Assembly: GCF_007744515.1 (NCBI RefSeq)
Contig: NZ_CP036268.1
Span: forward strand, 248,001 to 312,000
Direction of reading: 5' to 3'
Origin: Stratiformator vulcanicus
GTDB lineage: Bacteria > Planctomycetota > Planctomycetia > Planctomycetales > Planctomycetaceae
DNA length: 64,000 bases
The notes beneath the pieces are model-generated. The model did no database searches. It was not told the origin of the DNA and worked only from the letters and a program-made list of their open reading frames with translations. This document shows, one piece after another, positions 47,158 to 56,491 of this stretch. Numbering within the stretch: position 1 is the stretch's first letter; every line of letters begins with the position of its first letter. A program made the translations under genes and the position numbers.

Positions 47158-49332
47158 CTACGAATCGATATTCCGCCGGCAGGCGAGAACGATCTTGATA
47201 TCTTCGTAAGTGATCTCGCCGTCGAGGTGCTGAAAGATCGGCTTTAACATGCGGTCGCCGACTTCGTCGATCGCTGAGAGGACTTTGCTCACGGCGTCGC
47301 CGGAAACCCAAGGGGTCGGGTCATCAATACCTTCGTGCTCAATATATTGCAGCAGATAACCGTTGACGGTCGACGCGGCCCGGCCGCATCGCTCGCCGAC
47401 GTCTTCTCGCGAGCAACCGTCGCGGAAGAGTTCGAAGGCGGCGATCGCGCCGGCTGACGGCCCGCGCTTCTCCGGCATTTCCAAATCATCGGGCAGGCCG
47501 ACGTCGGTCTGCAACTGTCGCTCAGCGCATTGCTCTTTAATTACGGCGAGAAACTCCTCGCCGTAGGTATCGGCCTTGGTGCGACCGACACCGCGGACCT
47601 GCAGGAAGGCGGGAATCGATGTCGGCCTTAAGCGAGCCATATCCCGCAGGGCATCGTCGGCGAACACGACATAAGGCGGTACGCCCTCCTCTTCGGATTT
47701 CTGTGACCGGACCTCCCGCAGCGCTTCAAACAGCTCGCGGTCGACACCCTCCCACGACTCGGCCGCGGCGGTCGATCTTTGTTTCGGTTTCTCAGCCGGT
47801 TTGAGCAACCTGGGAGTGGCTTCGCCTTTCAGAAGCAACCGCCCCTCCGGCGTCACGCTGAGCGTGTTGTACTCGCCGGTCTTGGCGAGAAAGCGTTGCC
47901 CGACGAGTTGTTCAACCCACCCTCGTACCGCCTGCTTGGAATGCTCCGAGAGCAACCCGTAGGTACTGAGTTGATCGTGTTCGGCGGCGAGAATTTTCTC
48001 CGACTTCGAGCCGGTCAGCACCATCGCGGTGTAGTCGCCGCCGAATCGCTGGCCCAGCCGCACGACACAACTTGCGATCTTCTGCCCGATGACCAGCGAG
48101 TCCTCCACGAGGTCAACCTCACCCAGGCAAACGTCGCACGCCCCGCAGTTGTCGTGCTCCAAATCCTGCCCGAAGTAGTTGACGATCGCGCGGTGCCGGC
48201 ACGTCGCGCTCTCGCAGAAGCCCTCCATCGCGGCGAGCGACGCGAGAGCCCCGGCATTGGCTTCGCCCTTATCGATCAAGCGGTTCCACAGCTGCACATC
48301 GGCGGATGAGTACAGCAGCACGCAGTCGGCCTCCAAACCATCGCGTCCGGCCCGACCGCTCTCCTGCTGATAGTGCTCCAGGCTCTTCGGCATACCCGCG
48401 TGGATCACGAAGCGGACGTTCGACTTGTCGATACCCATCCCAAAGGCGACGGTCGCCACAACGACGTCGGCCTCTTCATTCAGAAACATGTCCTGATGCC
48501 GATGTCGCTCTTCATCAGCCAGTCCGGCGTGATACGGCACCGCGCGGATGCCGAGACTCTTCAGCGAAGCGGCCGTCTCATCGACCTTCTTCCGGCTGAT
48601 GCAGTAAATGATGCCCGATTCGTGCTTGTGTCGATCGATGACTTCGCGGATTTGATCAAGAGCCCGTGACCGCCTCGTGACGCGATACAGCAGGTTGGGT
48701 CGGTCGAAATGTCCGACGACATATTCCGCCTTCGGCAGCCCGAGTTGGTCGGCGATGTCGAGCCGCACTTTTTCCGACGCCGTCGCCGTCAGTGCGTGGA
48801 CGCCGACGTTCGGGTAACGCTCCTTGAGCACGCGGAGCTGTCGGTACTCGGGCCGAAAATCGTGACCCCACTGACTGATGCAGTGTGCTTCGTCGATCGC
48901 GAACAGCGAGACATTTTGATCGTCGAGGTAGTTGAGCATCCGCTCGGTGACGAGCCGCTCGGGGGCGACGTAGAGCAGTTTCAATTCGCCATCGCGAACG
49001 CGATCGGCTACCTCCAGCCGGTCGGCCGCCGAGAGTGTGCTGTTGATACAGGCGGCGGGCACGCCGCAGGCGGTCAGGGCGTCGACCTGATCTTTCATCA
49101 GAGAGATCAACGGCGAAACGATGACCGCGATGCCCTCCTTGCAGACGGCAGGAACCTGATAACACAGCGATTTGCCGCCCCCGGTCGGGAGCACGACCAC
49201 GGAGTCACGATCGGACATCACGTTGTCGATCGATTCCCGTTGCAGCGGCCGGAAACTGGAGTAGCCCCAGTAGCGCCGCAGGGCTTCGTCGAGCGGATCG
49301 GCAGAAGAGGTCACGTCGGCGATCTGCGACAT
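47158..49332 (-). CDS. recQ: RecQ-family ATP-dependent DNA helicase
   Basis: This is a 724-residue 3'-5' helicase. Motif I is '[16 protein letters not shown]', motif II '[19 protein letters not shown]', and motif VI '[10 protein letters not shown]'. The zinc-binding RQC subdomain '[18 protein letters not shown]' precedes 'CGACDVC', a winged helix follows, and HRDC is at ~545-615 ('[18 protein letters not shown]', '[15 protein letters not shown]'). A further C-terminal helix-turn-helix region (~640-724) is present as in longer RecQ proteins. I take the ATG at 49332; a TTG at 49362 is also in frame. Confidence 0.95.
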   Translation of the reverse strand: MSQIADVTSSADPLDEALRRYWGYSSFRPLQRESIDNVMSDRDSVVVLPTGGGKSLCYQVPAVCKEGIAVIVSPLISLMKDQVDALTACGVPAACINSTLSAADRLEVADRVRDGELKLLYVAPERLVTERMLNYLDDQNVSLFAIDEAHCISQWGHDFRPEYRQLRVLKERYPNVGVHALTATASEKVRLDIADQLGLPKAEYVVGHFDRPNLLYRVTRRSRALDQIREVIDRHKHESGIIYCISRKKVDETAASLKSLGIRAVPYHAGLADEERHRHQDMFLNEEADVVVATVAFGMGIDKSNVRFVIHAGMPKSLEHYQQESGRAGRDGLEADCVLLYSSADVQLWNRLIDKGEANAGALASLAAMEGFCESATCRHRAIVNYFGQDLEHDNCGACDVCLGEVDLVEDSLVIGQKIASCVVRLGQRFGGDYTAMVLTGSKSEKILAAEHDQLSTYGLLSEHSKQAVRGWVEQLVGQRFLAKTGEYNTLSVTPEGRLLLKGEATPRLLKPAEKPKQRSTAAAESWEGVDRELFEALREVRSQKSEEEGVPPYVVFADDALRDMARLRPTSIPAFLQVRGVGRTKADTYGEEFLAVIKEQCAERQLQTDVGLPDDLEMPEKRGPSAGAIAAFELFRDGCSREDVGERCGRAASTVNGYLLQYIEHEGIDDPTPWVSGDAVSKVLSAIDEVGDRMLKPIFQHLDGEITYEDIKIVLACRRNIDS

Positions 49333-49362
49333 ATCTCGACTTTGGGCAGGGATACTGGTCAA

Positions 49363-49932
49363 AAGACAATGTAACCGAATTCAAATCAGCTTCAAATCAG
49401 CCGTCGAATTCTCGCGCGATTTGCGTTTCACCATGTTAGTGTGGGGCGACGTCATCTCAATTGCGGTGATGTCGGGAAAATTTTGGCAATTCGAACGTGG
49501 TCAAATCAATACCGCGGTGCGAGTTGGCGGCCCACGTGACTCAACTGATTTTCGATCCGGCGCATCATCGCGAGTCATCCGCTCGCTGGTACGCGGGCGG
49601 ATTTTACTGCATCTCAGGTGCGCACATGTCCTAGGCGTAATGGCCAATCATCGGTTTCTACAACGCTGCAATTCGCAACCAGACAGTCCCCGGATCGTTC
49701 TCGACGGTGGGCAATTAGAAATAGTTCGCAACCACACCCTCAACAGTTTACAGCCAGGCGGATTCAAAGAGGTGGCACTCGTTCAACGAGGTGGTGCAGC
49801 AGGCATTGGCTGTTCAGTCCAGTCGTGGAATGTTCGCAAACCGATTGTTCCGCTACATGAGTGAAGAGTGAGATGCCCATTGGCCGGCCCGATTGGTTCC
49901 TTGTCTATTATCGAAATAGTAAATAGCGACTT
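49363..49932. other. Gene-free stretch with lower GC
   Basis: This ~570-base region lies between the divergent recQ and haem-binding protein genes. A 147-codon plus-strand frame (49421-49864) is open but lacks a ribosome site, a family or convincing composition. AT-rich text near the right end (49900-49932) probably holds the promoter of the next gene. Confidence 0.45.
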
Positions 49933-52233
49933 ATGCTCCGATACGACCGCGTGTGCTTACTTGCTGCGCTTGCTCTGTTCTGTATTCATCGAGAATCGGA
50001 TTGTGCTGAAACGGTTACTTTTGCACCGCACACTTTCACGATTCCCGGTGGTTTTGAACTCAAGCGTGTGGCCGCACCGCCTTTGGTAAGGCGTCCGATT
50101 CATATGTGCTTCGACGATGAGGGCGTTCTGTATGTCACCGACAGCTCTGGCAACACGGATAAGGCCCCGGCACAACTGAAGAACCCCGCGCACCGGGTGT
50201 TGCGACTGGTAGATATCGACGGAGACGGCGTTTTTGATAAGTCGACCGTGTTCGCCGATCGGGTGCCATTTCCTGAGGGAATCCTTGTTTACCACGATGC
50301 GATTTACGTGGGGGCACCGCCCTATATTTGGAAGATGTCGGATACCGATGGCGATCACGTCGCGGATCAGCGATCCGTTTGGTTCGACGGAGGGTCGATC
50401 GAAGGGTGCGGAAACGACCTGCACGGTCCGTATCTGGGACCAGACGGATTCTTCTATTGGTGCAAAGGCGCGTTCGGCCCGCAGGAACACGAACTGGACG
50501 GTGGCAAAACACTGAATTCACGCGCCGCCCACATCTACCGTGCTCGCCCCGATGGCAGCCAACTGGAAGTAGTGATTACCGGCGGCATGAACAACCCGGT
50601 CGGGCTGGCTTTCGGGGAAACTGGCGAGCGGTTTCTCAGCGGAACTTTCTTCGATTTATCTGAACCCGGCAGGCGTGATGGAATTCTGCATGCCGTCTAT
50701 GGAGGAACCTACGGAAAGGAACATGAACGAGTTCTGGCGCCGCTTCCCAATACAGGAAGCCTGCTGCCAATTATGGCGCAGCTCGGTCCGGCAGCACCTT
50801 CAGGCATCGTCATGCCACGTCATCGGGCAGCGGGTTGGAAAGATGACCTTGTCTGCGCCGAATTTAACACGCGTCGTGTTTCGAGGCATCGGCTATCGAT
50901 ATCCGGTTCGTCCTACTCTGCCGAACCGAGTGTCCTTATCGAAAGCGATCAGTCAGATTTTCATCCGACTGATGTGATCGAGGATGCGGACGGAAGCTTA
51001 CTGGTCGCCGATACGGGCAGCTGGTACATGATCTGTTGCCCGACTTCTAAGATTGCCAAACCTGATATCCTCGGGGCGATCTATCGAATTCAAAGAAAGG
51101 GAACGGCGCCGCACAAGGATCCGCGCGGCCTGAACTTTGACTGGAGTCTTCCCGAAGTCAATTGGCTTTCCGATGAGCGACCCGCAGTGGTCAAGCGAGC
51201 GATCGACGCGCTAGCGGCCCGTGGAGAAGGTTCGTCGAATCCTGTTGTCGACGAGCTGCGAGCGGCCACCGCTGGCGTTCCGGCGGTGTGGTCGTTGCAC
51301 CGAATCCGAAGTCAGCAGGCGCGGTTGGCCGTTAGGAAGTTATTAAATGCGGATGCCTCTGATGTGCGCGTCGCGGCGATCCAAAGCGTTGCACTTTGGC
51401 GCGATCGAGAATCCATAGAGCCACTTCTCGCCATTATCTCCGATGATGACGCGCGGCTTCGTCGACTTGCGGCAATGGCTCTCGGCAGAATCGGCGACAG
51501 CAAGGCGGTCGAGCCGCTGCTGGCGTCCTACTCCGCCGAACTCGATCCGTTTTCAAAACATGCAATTATCTACGCACTCTACGAGATCGGGGAAGTCCGC
51601 GGCCTACCTGCAAATCACCCTGCTGCTCGTCAGGTTCGGAAAATGAGATATGTTGACGAACGAGGTGTTGTTCCGAGTGACTATCCAGAAATTGAGTTTT
51701 CGGAACCCTCGCCGCCGGACGAAGAGAAACTCGCCCGACAGAAGAAACGCCTCGACGAACTCTCCACGTTTCTGCCCCGTGGCGATCTACGACGTGGCGC
51801 GAAGCTGTTCGAAGATCGACAGAAATCCAAATGCGTTATTTGTCATCTCAAAGGCGAGCGGGGCGCCAGGCTGGGGCCGGATTTGACAAGGATTGGTACA
51901 ATTAGAAGCGAACGAGATTTGCTGGAAGCGATTGTCTTTCCGAGCGCATCAATTGCGCGTTACCACGAAACCTTGACCGTTCTGACGAAGGACGGGATCG
52001 TCGTCTCCGGCCTACTGGTGAAGGAGACGGTGGACACCATGTTCCTTTCTTCTGCGGAAGGGGTCGTTAAGTCGGTCGCGTTTCAGGATATCGAAGAAGC
52101 TCGATATTCCAGCGTTTCGTTAATGCCTGACGGATTTGACAAGTTGTTAAATCCTGGCGAAATTGCAGACCTTGTGGCCTTTCTAAAGCAGCCACAGCTG
52201 ACAATTGAGCCTGCGCAGTCCGACATCGAATAG
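49933..52233 (+). CDS. PVC-type haem-binding (CxxCH) secreted dehydrogenase-like protein
   Basis: This is a 766-residue protein with a signal peptide (~1-25). Residues ~35-400 form a beta-propeller-like 'membrane-bound dehydrogenase' region ('GGFELKRVAAPPLVRRPIHM', 'LYVTDSSGNTDKAP', 'VDIDGDGVFDKSTVFADRVP'). HEAT-like repeats occupy ~450-560 ('RLRRLAAMALGRIGDSKAVE'). The C-terminal haem domain has 'KSKCVICHLKGERGARLGPD' (CxxCH), then 'IVFPSASIARYHE'. This architecture is typical of planctomycetes and Verrucomicrobia and is associated with sugar or polymer oxidation. Codon use here appears less GC-biased than in neighbours. Confidence 0.9.
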   Translation: MLRYDRVCLLAALALFCIHRESDCAETVTFAPHTFTIPGGFELKRVAAPPLVRRPIHMCFDDEGVLYVTDSSGNTDKAPAQLKNPAHRVLRLVDIDGDGVFDKSTVFADRVPFPEGILVYHDAIYVGAPPYIWKMSDTDGDHVADQRSVWFDGGSIEGCGNDLHGPYLGPDGFFYWCKGAFGPQEHELDGGKTLNSRAAHIYRARPDGSQLEVVITGGMNNPVGLAFGETGERFLSGTFFDLSEPGRRDGILHAVYGGTYGKEHERVLAPLPNTGSLLPIMAQLGPAAPSGIVMPRHRAAGWKDDLVCAEFNTRRVSRHRLSISGSSYSAEPSVLIESDQSDFHPTDVIEDADGSLLVADTGSWYMICCPTSKIAKPDILGAIYRIQRKGTAPHKDPRGLNFDWSLPEVNWLSDERPAVVKRAIDALAARGEGSSNPVVDELRAATAGVPAVWSLHRIRSQQARLAVRKLLNADASDVRVAAIQSVALWRDRESIEPLLAIISDDDARLRRLAAMALGRIGDSKAVEPLLASYSAELDPFSKHAIIYALYEIGEVRGLPANHPAARQVRKMRYVDERGVVPSDYPEIEFSEPSPPDEEKLARQKKRLDELSTFLPRGDLRRGAKLFEDRQKSKCVICHLKGERGARLGPDLTRIGTIRSERDLLEAIVFPSASIARYHETLTVLTKDGIVVSGLLVKETVDTMFLSSAEGVVKSVAFQDIEEARYSSVSLMPDGFDKLLNPGEIADLVAFLKQPQLTIEPAQSDIE

Positions 52234-52294
52234 TAACATCTTTAATGAAATCACACGAGAAATAATTTGCTGTGTTCATTACTGTGAAGAAAGC

Positions 52295-52518
52295 TGCCAC
52301 ATTGTGTTCTACAATGATGATCCGACGGCGACATCGGTGAGCTATCGGGCTTGGATCGGTTCAAACTCGAACTGGCAAATAAGCGTGGGGCAATTATTCA
52401 CTGCATCCGTTTCAAATCGGGTGAGGATACCGAAGTCGACAAGAAGCTGATGCAGTTCTCGAAACACTTCGGTGGCCGGTACCACGTCATCGACGTCCGG
52501 CAACTTTCCAAAGACTGA
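52295..52518 (+). pseudogene. Decayed 3' remnant of a VWA-domain gene
   Basis: Two reading frames contain pieces of a paralogue of the intact gene at 52564-53631. Near 52295-52321 the frame reads 'CHIVFYND', matching 'YDIVFYNH'. From about 52321, in another frame, it reads 'SDGDIGELSGLDRF', then 'AIIHCIRFKSGEDTEVD' and 'FGGRYHVIDVRQLSKD' with a stop at 52516-52518. This matches 'STIHCIRFKTAENTYVD' and 'HGGRYNVVDLRQIG'. The frame change plus the missing middle indicates an internal deletion. Confidence 0.85.
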
Positions 52519-52563
52519 TGCTCCGCGCCGCTGCAACTCGGATCGACTTATTGAGAGCCAGCC

Positions 52564-53631
52564 ATGACCAATCTGATCACCACAACCCGGCTGGCCGGAA
52601 GTTTGCCGCAGACCGTCCCTGCGCGACCTGGGTGGTATCGAGATGCCGCCGATCAGCACGGCGAGGCATCGGCGAATCCCGAGACTGCGGCGCGGTCGGC
52701 TTCTTATCTGCCGACCGCTTGGAAGGGACTGGCGGTCAGCTTCCTGGGGCACGCAGCGCTGCTACTGCTGCTCGGCCTGATCTTCTTTCATCGGGACCTG
52801 GCACCGGCATCGGAAGCGATCGTGATCTCGACGGCTCTCGACACGGCGGTCGAACCGCTGACAGCCGTGTCGATCGACGTCTCCGATTCCGCTTCGGCTT
52901 CGGTCCCGACGTTCGAGCAGACATTCGAGCATGTCGCCTCTGATTCCTTTCTGCCGACCGCCCCGTCGTCCCCATTTGCTGCGAATGTCGGTGCGCAAGC
53001 GACGCTCGCGGGTGTGAATCTCGGATCGCTCGTCGGGGACGCCGGCGGGACAACCGGTTCGGGTGGGGCCGCCAAAGGCAAAAGCAAAACGAGCTTCTTC
53101 GGCATCGAGGCCAACGGAAAACACTTTGCCTTTATCGTCGACCGGTCCGGCAGCATGTCGACCTTTAATGCGATCTACCATGCGAAGAAAGAACTTATCC
53201 GCGCCATCGGCGCGCTCGGCGTCGACTCGCGGTATGACATCGTATTTTACAACCACGAACACGTCGCGGTCGCCTCACCGCAGGGATCTGAAACTCTGCG
53301 GGCATCGTTTAAGGAACAACTTCCTCAGCAAATTAATGCCGTCCTGCCGTTTGGAGGCACGAATCCGATGCCAGCGCTGCGTGTCGCTTTGAAAAGGCGA
53401 CCGGATGTCGTGTTCTTTTTAACAGATGCAAACTTCGGTCTGTTCGACCGGAACGACTTAATGGCGATCTCAAACTGGAACGAACACGGTTCGACGATCC
53501 ACTGCATCCGCTTTAAGACCGCGGAAAACACGTACGTTGACAGCTTGCTGAATGCGCTCTCGGTGCATCACGGCGGCCGATATAACGTCGTCGATCTCAG
53601 GCAAATCGGACTGGAGTGGATTGGTCAGTGA
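52564..53631 (+). CDS. Membrane-anchored VWA-domain protein
   Basis: This is a 355-residue protein. Residues 1-~52 are polar, with a transmembrane helix at ~55-77 ('LAVSFLGHAALLLLLGLIF'). A low-complexity linker of ~90-170 leads to a von Willebrand A fold at ~180-355 with the MIDAS motif 'FIVDRSGSMSTFN' (D193, DxSxS), then 'YDIVFYNHEHVAV' and 'VVFFLTDANFG'. The VWA domain probably lies in the periplasm and binds metal or protein partners. A decayed paralogue lies 45 bases upstream. Confidence 0.85.
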   Translation: MTNLITTTRLAGSLPQTVPARPGWYRDAADQHGEASANPETAARSASYLPTAWKGLAVSFLGHAALLLLLGLIFFHRDLAPASEAIVISTALDTAVEPLTAVSIDVSDSASASVPTFEQTFEHVASDSFLPTAPSSPFAANVGAQATLAGVNLGSLVGDAGGTTGSGGAAKGKSKTSFFGIEANGKHFAFIVDRSGSMSTFNAIYHAKKELIRAIGALGVDSRYDIVFYNHEHVAVASPQGSETLRASFKEQLPQQINAVLPFGGTNPMPALRVALKRRPDVVFFLTDANFGLFDRNDLMAISNWNEHGSTIHCIRFKTAENTYVDSLLNALSVHHGGRYNVVDLRQIGLEWIGQ

Positions 53632-53722
53632 TGGCGTTCGAATTGCGAGCCCGCAACCAGATGAATCGCCCTTGCTTGCGCTGCGGGCTATCAGCAGTTC
53701 GGGCTTGTCTTCAGCGCCGTGA

Positions 53723-54091
53723 TTAATCGTCGATGTCGACTTCGACGTAGCCATTCTTGAAGCGATAGTTGACTTCGTATTTGCCGTAGGGGCCGTAATA
53801 TTTTTCGGTGTAGCGGCGCGGTGAAAAGCGGGTCACGGTCGGCAGCGGCTCGTAGACCGGCGGGCGATAAGCGGCGACCGGAACGTAGGGCTCGTAATAC
53901 GAGAACGCCGGGGCATAGGTGACCGGCGGGGCATAGAATCGCTGCACCACAACCGGCGGACCGTAGTAGTAACTCGGCGCCGCGTAGTAATAGCCCCCCG
54001 CTTCGGAACTCGCCGCGTAGAAGGACGCTCCCGCGCTGATCATTAGAGCGACGGCGACGGCACGAATGCCGTGGCTGGAATGCATGCTCAT
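53723..54091 (-). CDS. Exported Tyr/Pro-rich small protein
   Basis: This is a 122-residue protein with a signal peptide (to ~'SSEAGG', residue 32). The mature part is rich in Tyr, Pro and Ala ('YYYAAPSYYYGPPVVVQRF', 'FSYYEPYVPVAAYRPPVYEP') and ends with an acidic 'YVEVDIDD'. It is similar in style to small Tyr/Pro-rich exported proteins of planctomycetes; no function is recognised. A single gene, convergent with the VWA gene. Confidence 0.72.
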   Translation of the reverse strand: MSMHSSHGIRAVAVALMISAGASFYAASSEAGGYYYAAPSYYYGPPVVVQRFYAPPVTYAPAFSYYEPYVPVAAYRPPVYEPLPTVTRFSPRRYTEKYYGPYGKYEVNYRFKNGYVEVDIDD

Positions 54092-54405
54092 CGAATTCTC
54101 CTTCGCAGATTGTCGACCCCAATGCGGACGATCGCCCGCAGGTTCTCATCTGAAATCATACCCGAACACCGCCGCAAAATCCGCGCATGTATTCTTTGGA
54201 GAGGGGGTCAGTTTGAATGTAAGGGCAGCTCATTTGTTGGCTGTGAGTGCCTCCTTAACGACTCGCAGAGATCGCGACCTCATTCGTGCCAGCTTGAAGC
54301 CGTCACGACTTTGAGATTGCTCGTTCCGGGGGCGGCGAAAGCGCCGTCCCCGGCCACCCGACGCGCCCTTAGGCGCGGCAAACTCTTTTGTTCCGATCGC
54401 TTCTG
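54092..54405. other. Gene-free stretch holding a dispersed repeat
   Basis: These 314 bases between two minus-strand genes contain the hairpin repeat at 54323-54361 near the signal peptidase stop. The rest shows no gene and should include the promoter of the Tyr/Pro-rich protein gene. Confidence 0.45.
54323..54361. repeat. Dispersed hairpin repeat, copy 2
   Basis: GTTCCGGGGGCGGCGAAAGC followed by GCCGTCCCCGGCCACCCGA. The stem CCGGGGGCGGCG / CGCCGTCCCCGG has a single G-U pair. It lies 45 bases beyond the signal peptidase stop codon. Confidence 0.9.
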
Positions 54406-56355
54406 CTACCGAATGGGCCGGAAGATCCGGGCGAAGTTCGGAATAAACGGCACTCCGAACTGCTGGTAGTCTTCGTCGATCGTGACGTAATCGCGGCCGT
54501 CAGGGCCGCGCTTGACGACTTTGTGATAGCAGAACCCCTCCAAGCCGGGGATCGCCCAACCTTGCGGGACGCCGTCCTCGGTCTCGTTTCCGATCGGCAA
54601 GCCGTGGGGCCACAGGAAGAAGAACGCTTTGCCGACAAGTGCCGACCGATGTACGGCGTAGCGATGCGTCGCCCCGCGGACGTTGCTCCACAACCGGCTG
54701 TCTTTTGATCGCTGGCTATTATCGCCGAGCATTAAGAACTCATCCGGCCCCAGTTCATAGCGGTAGACTTCGGGAGGCACGGCCTGAGCCAGCGCGAGCA
54801 GATTGTCGAGGTACAACCGTCCCCATCGTTCGGGATCGGTCACGGCGTCGTTGAGGACTTCGTCGGGCACCGCCGATTCCAAAAAGAAGTCGCCGGCCTG
54901 TTCGAACCGCTCGAACAGCGGGTTGAGATATTCGCCTCGGTAGTAAATGTCGCGGTCGATTTTTAAGTCGCCGACGGTCAGGTCGACCCCCCGCGCGGCG
55001 ATCCCCACCGGCGCGAGATCATTCCCTGTCGGTAGCTGCACCTCTAAGGCACCGTAAGGCTGATACTCGGCTGCTGCGCCGAACTTCACCTCCGAACCGT
55101 TAATGAGCAGCCGGAGCCGATCGTCGGTGTTGCTGAAGACGACATCGTAGGCCCCCTCGCCTTTGAGCCACGTATCGGCCTCGGCGAGCATCATCTCATC
55201 GTCCGGATCGTCCCCCGCGCTGAGCGCGTCGAGAAACGACAGGCGTGCCAGACCTGTGGAGGGATCGATCCGGCAGCGATAGCGCCGCTCGCCTTCGACA
55301 AGCTCGATCAGTACTTCGGGATTTTCGCCGATCGCGGCGATGTCGAACGAGGCTGAGACGGCCAGATCGCCGACCCAATACCGCTGATTGTCGATCTGAT
55401 TGATCCGAGACGACCACGCGTTGTAACCGCAGAAATCAAGAATGAGGGACGCCTGCGGGTCGGGTTGTTCTCCGGCAAGCACCCGCTCCCAATCTCGTTC
55501 GGTGGGTGGCAAATGCCGGTAGCGAAGCCAACGCGGCTTATCGCCTGTTGCCGCGTCGCCGGAGAGGGCGAACGTTCGGCTCTCGTAGTCGGCATCCCAG
55601 CCGACGGCGTCGAGCGACCAACCGGCCACGTTGCCCGGTGCGCCGTCTTTGGCGGCGGGGAACCATCGCTCGGGATAGCCGGCTTCGCTGAGTGCCGATG
55701 CGGGCAGATTATTGTCATAAACGACAAACCGCATCGCTTGCTCTTTGGCATACGCCTGCTTGCGCAAGATTTCGGCCCGCCCGTCTTCGCCGATGCGGTA
55801 CAGATCGCCCTGCTTGATTTCGAGCGTCTCGCCCGGCAGGCCGACGAGCCGTTTGATGTAGTTCGTCTCCGGGTCTTCGGGATATTTGAAGACGACGACG
55901 TCCCATCGATCGGGGTTGCCGACTTCGTAGGTGAATTTGTTGACGATAATGCGGTCGCCGCGGAACGCCGGATTCGATTTGACGTCGAACTCATAGCGGC
56001 AGTTGGGGCAGGTCGCCGTTTGAATCCGCTTCGGTGCGATCACGACCCCTTCGAACTGGTTGCGGCCGAATTCCTCGCTCGCACCGATCTCGAAGTGAAA
56101 ATCGCACTCAGGACATTCAATGTCTTTGTGCCGGCCGAACAGCGTTTCCGCCATCGAGCCGGTCGGTATCACGAAGGCTTCAGCTTCGAACGTCCGGACC
56201 AGGAACGCGAAGATGAAGGCGATCACGATCGATTCGATCGTGTCGCGCGTCCCGTCCTTAGAGCGGGATTTCTTCTGCTTGGCTTTTTTCTGTGCCGGAG
56301 TCGCACTCGGCGTTTTTTCGCCCTTCGACTTCGTTCGTGCGGCTGCCTTGGCCAT
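54406..56355 (-). CDS. lepB: Signal peptidase I, zinc-ribbon type, paralogue 1
   Basis: This 649-residue membrane protease should remove signal peptides at the outer face of the inner membrane. A Lys-rich N-terminus (1-38) and one transmembrane helix (~40-56) lead to the nucleophile in 'VIPTGSMAETLFGRHKD' (S67). Between Ser and Lys is a CxxC...CxxC ribbon (C81/C84, C116/C119). The general-base lysine is K168 in 'TNYIKRLVGLPGE'. The region ~215-510 is a large insertion with beta-rich, LamG-like text ('RLRLLINGSEVKFGAAAEYQ'). Box E is 'MLGDNSQRSKDSRLW'. Typical bacterial enzymes are 200-320 residues. A second paralogue lies immediately upstream. Confidence 0.9.
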   Translation of the reverse strand: MAKAAARTKSKGEKTPSATPAQKKAKQKKSRSKDGTRDTIESIVIAFIFAFLVRTFEAEAFVIPTGSMAETLFGRHKDIECPECDFHFEIGASEEFGRNQFEGVVIAPKRIQTATCPNCRYEFDVKSNPAFRGDRIIVNKFTYEVGNPDRWDVVVFKYPEDPETNYIKRLVGLPGETLEIKQGDLYRIGEDGRAEILRKQAYAKEQAMRFVVYDNNLPASALSEAGYPERWFPAAKDGAPGNVAGWSLDAVGWDADYESRTFALSGDAATGDKPRWLRYRHLPPTERDWERVLAGEQPDPQASLILDFCGYNAWSSRINQIDNQRYWVGDLAVSASFDIAAIGENPEVLIELVEGERRYRCRIDPSTGLARLSFLDALSAGDDPDDEMMLAEADTWLKGEGAYDVVFSNTDDRLRLLINGSEVKFGAAAEYQPYGALEVQLPTGNDLAPVGIAARGVDLTVGDLKIDRDIYYRGEYLNPLFERFEQAGDFFLESAVPDEVLNDAVTDPERWGRLYLDNLLALAQAVPPEVYRYELGPDEFLMLGDNSQRSKDSRLWSNVRGATHRYAVHRSALVGKAFFFLWPHGLPIGNETEDGVPQGWAIPGLEGFCYHKVVKRGPDGRDYVTIDEDYQQFGVPFIPNFARIFRPIR

Positions 56356-56491
56356 CGCGTCGTCACTCCGTTGAAAGGCATCAGGTTCGATCGCGCACCG
56401 AAGTTCGATCCGATGTGCAAATTGGATCGCTCAGGGAACTGCGATCAACGAACCCGAGAGTTGCCAATGCCACTGAAATCAATCCCCGCGA

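Noticed and set aside
49421-49864. 147-codon plus-strand frame before the haem-binding protein gene
   Set aside because: No start context or family; the region looks like a low-GC intergenic stretch.
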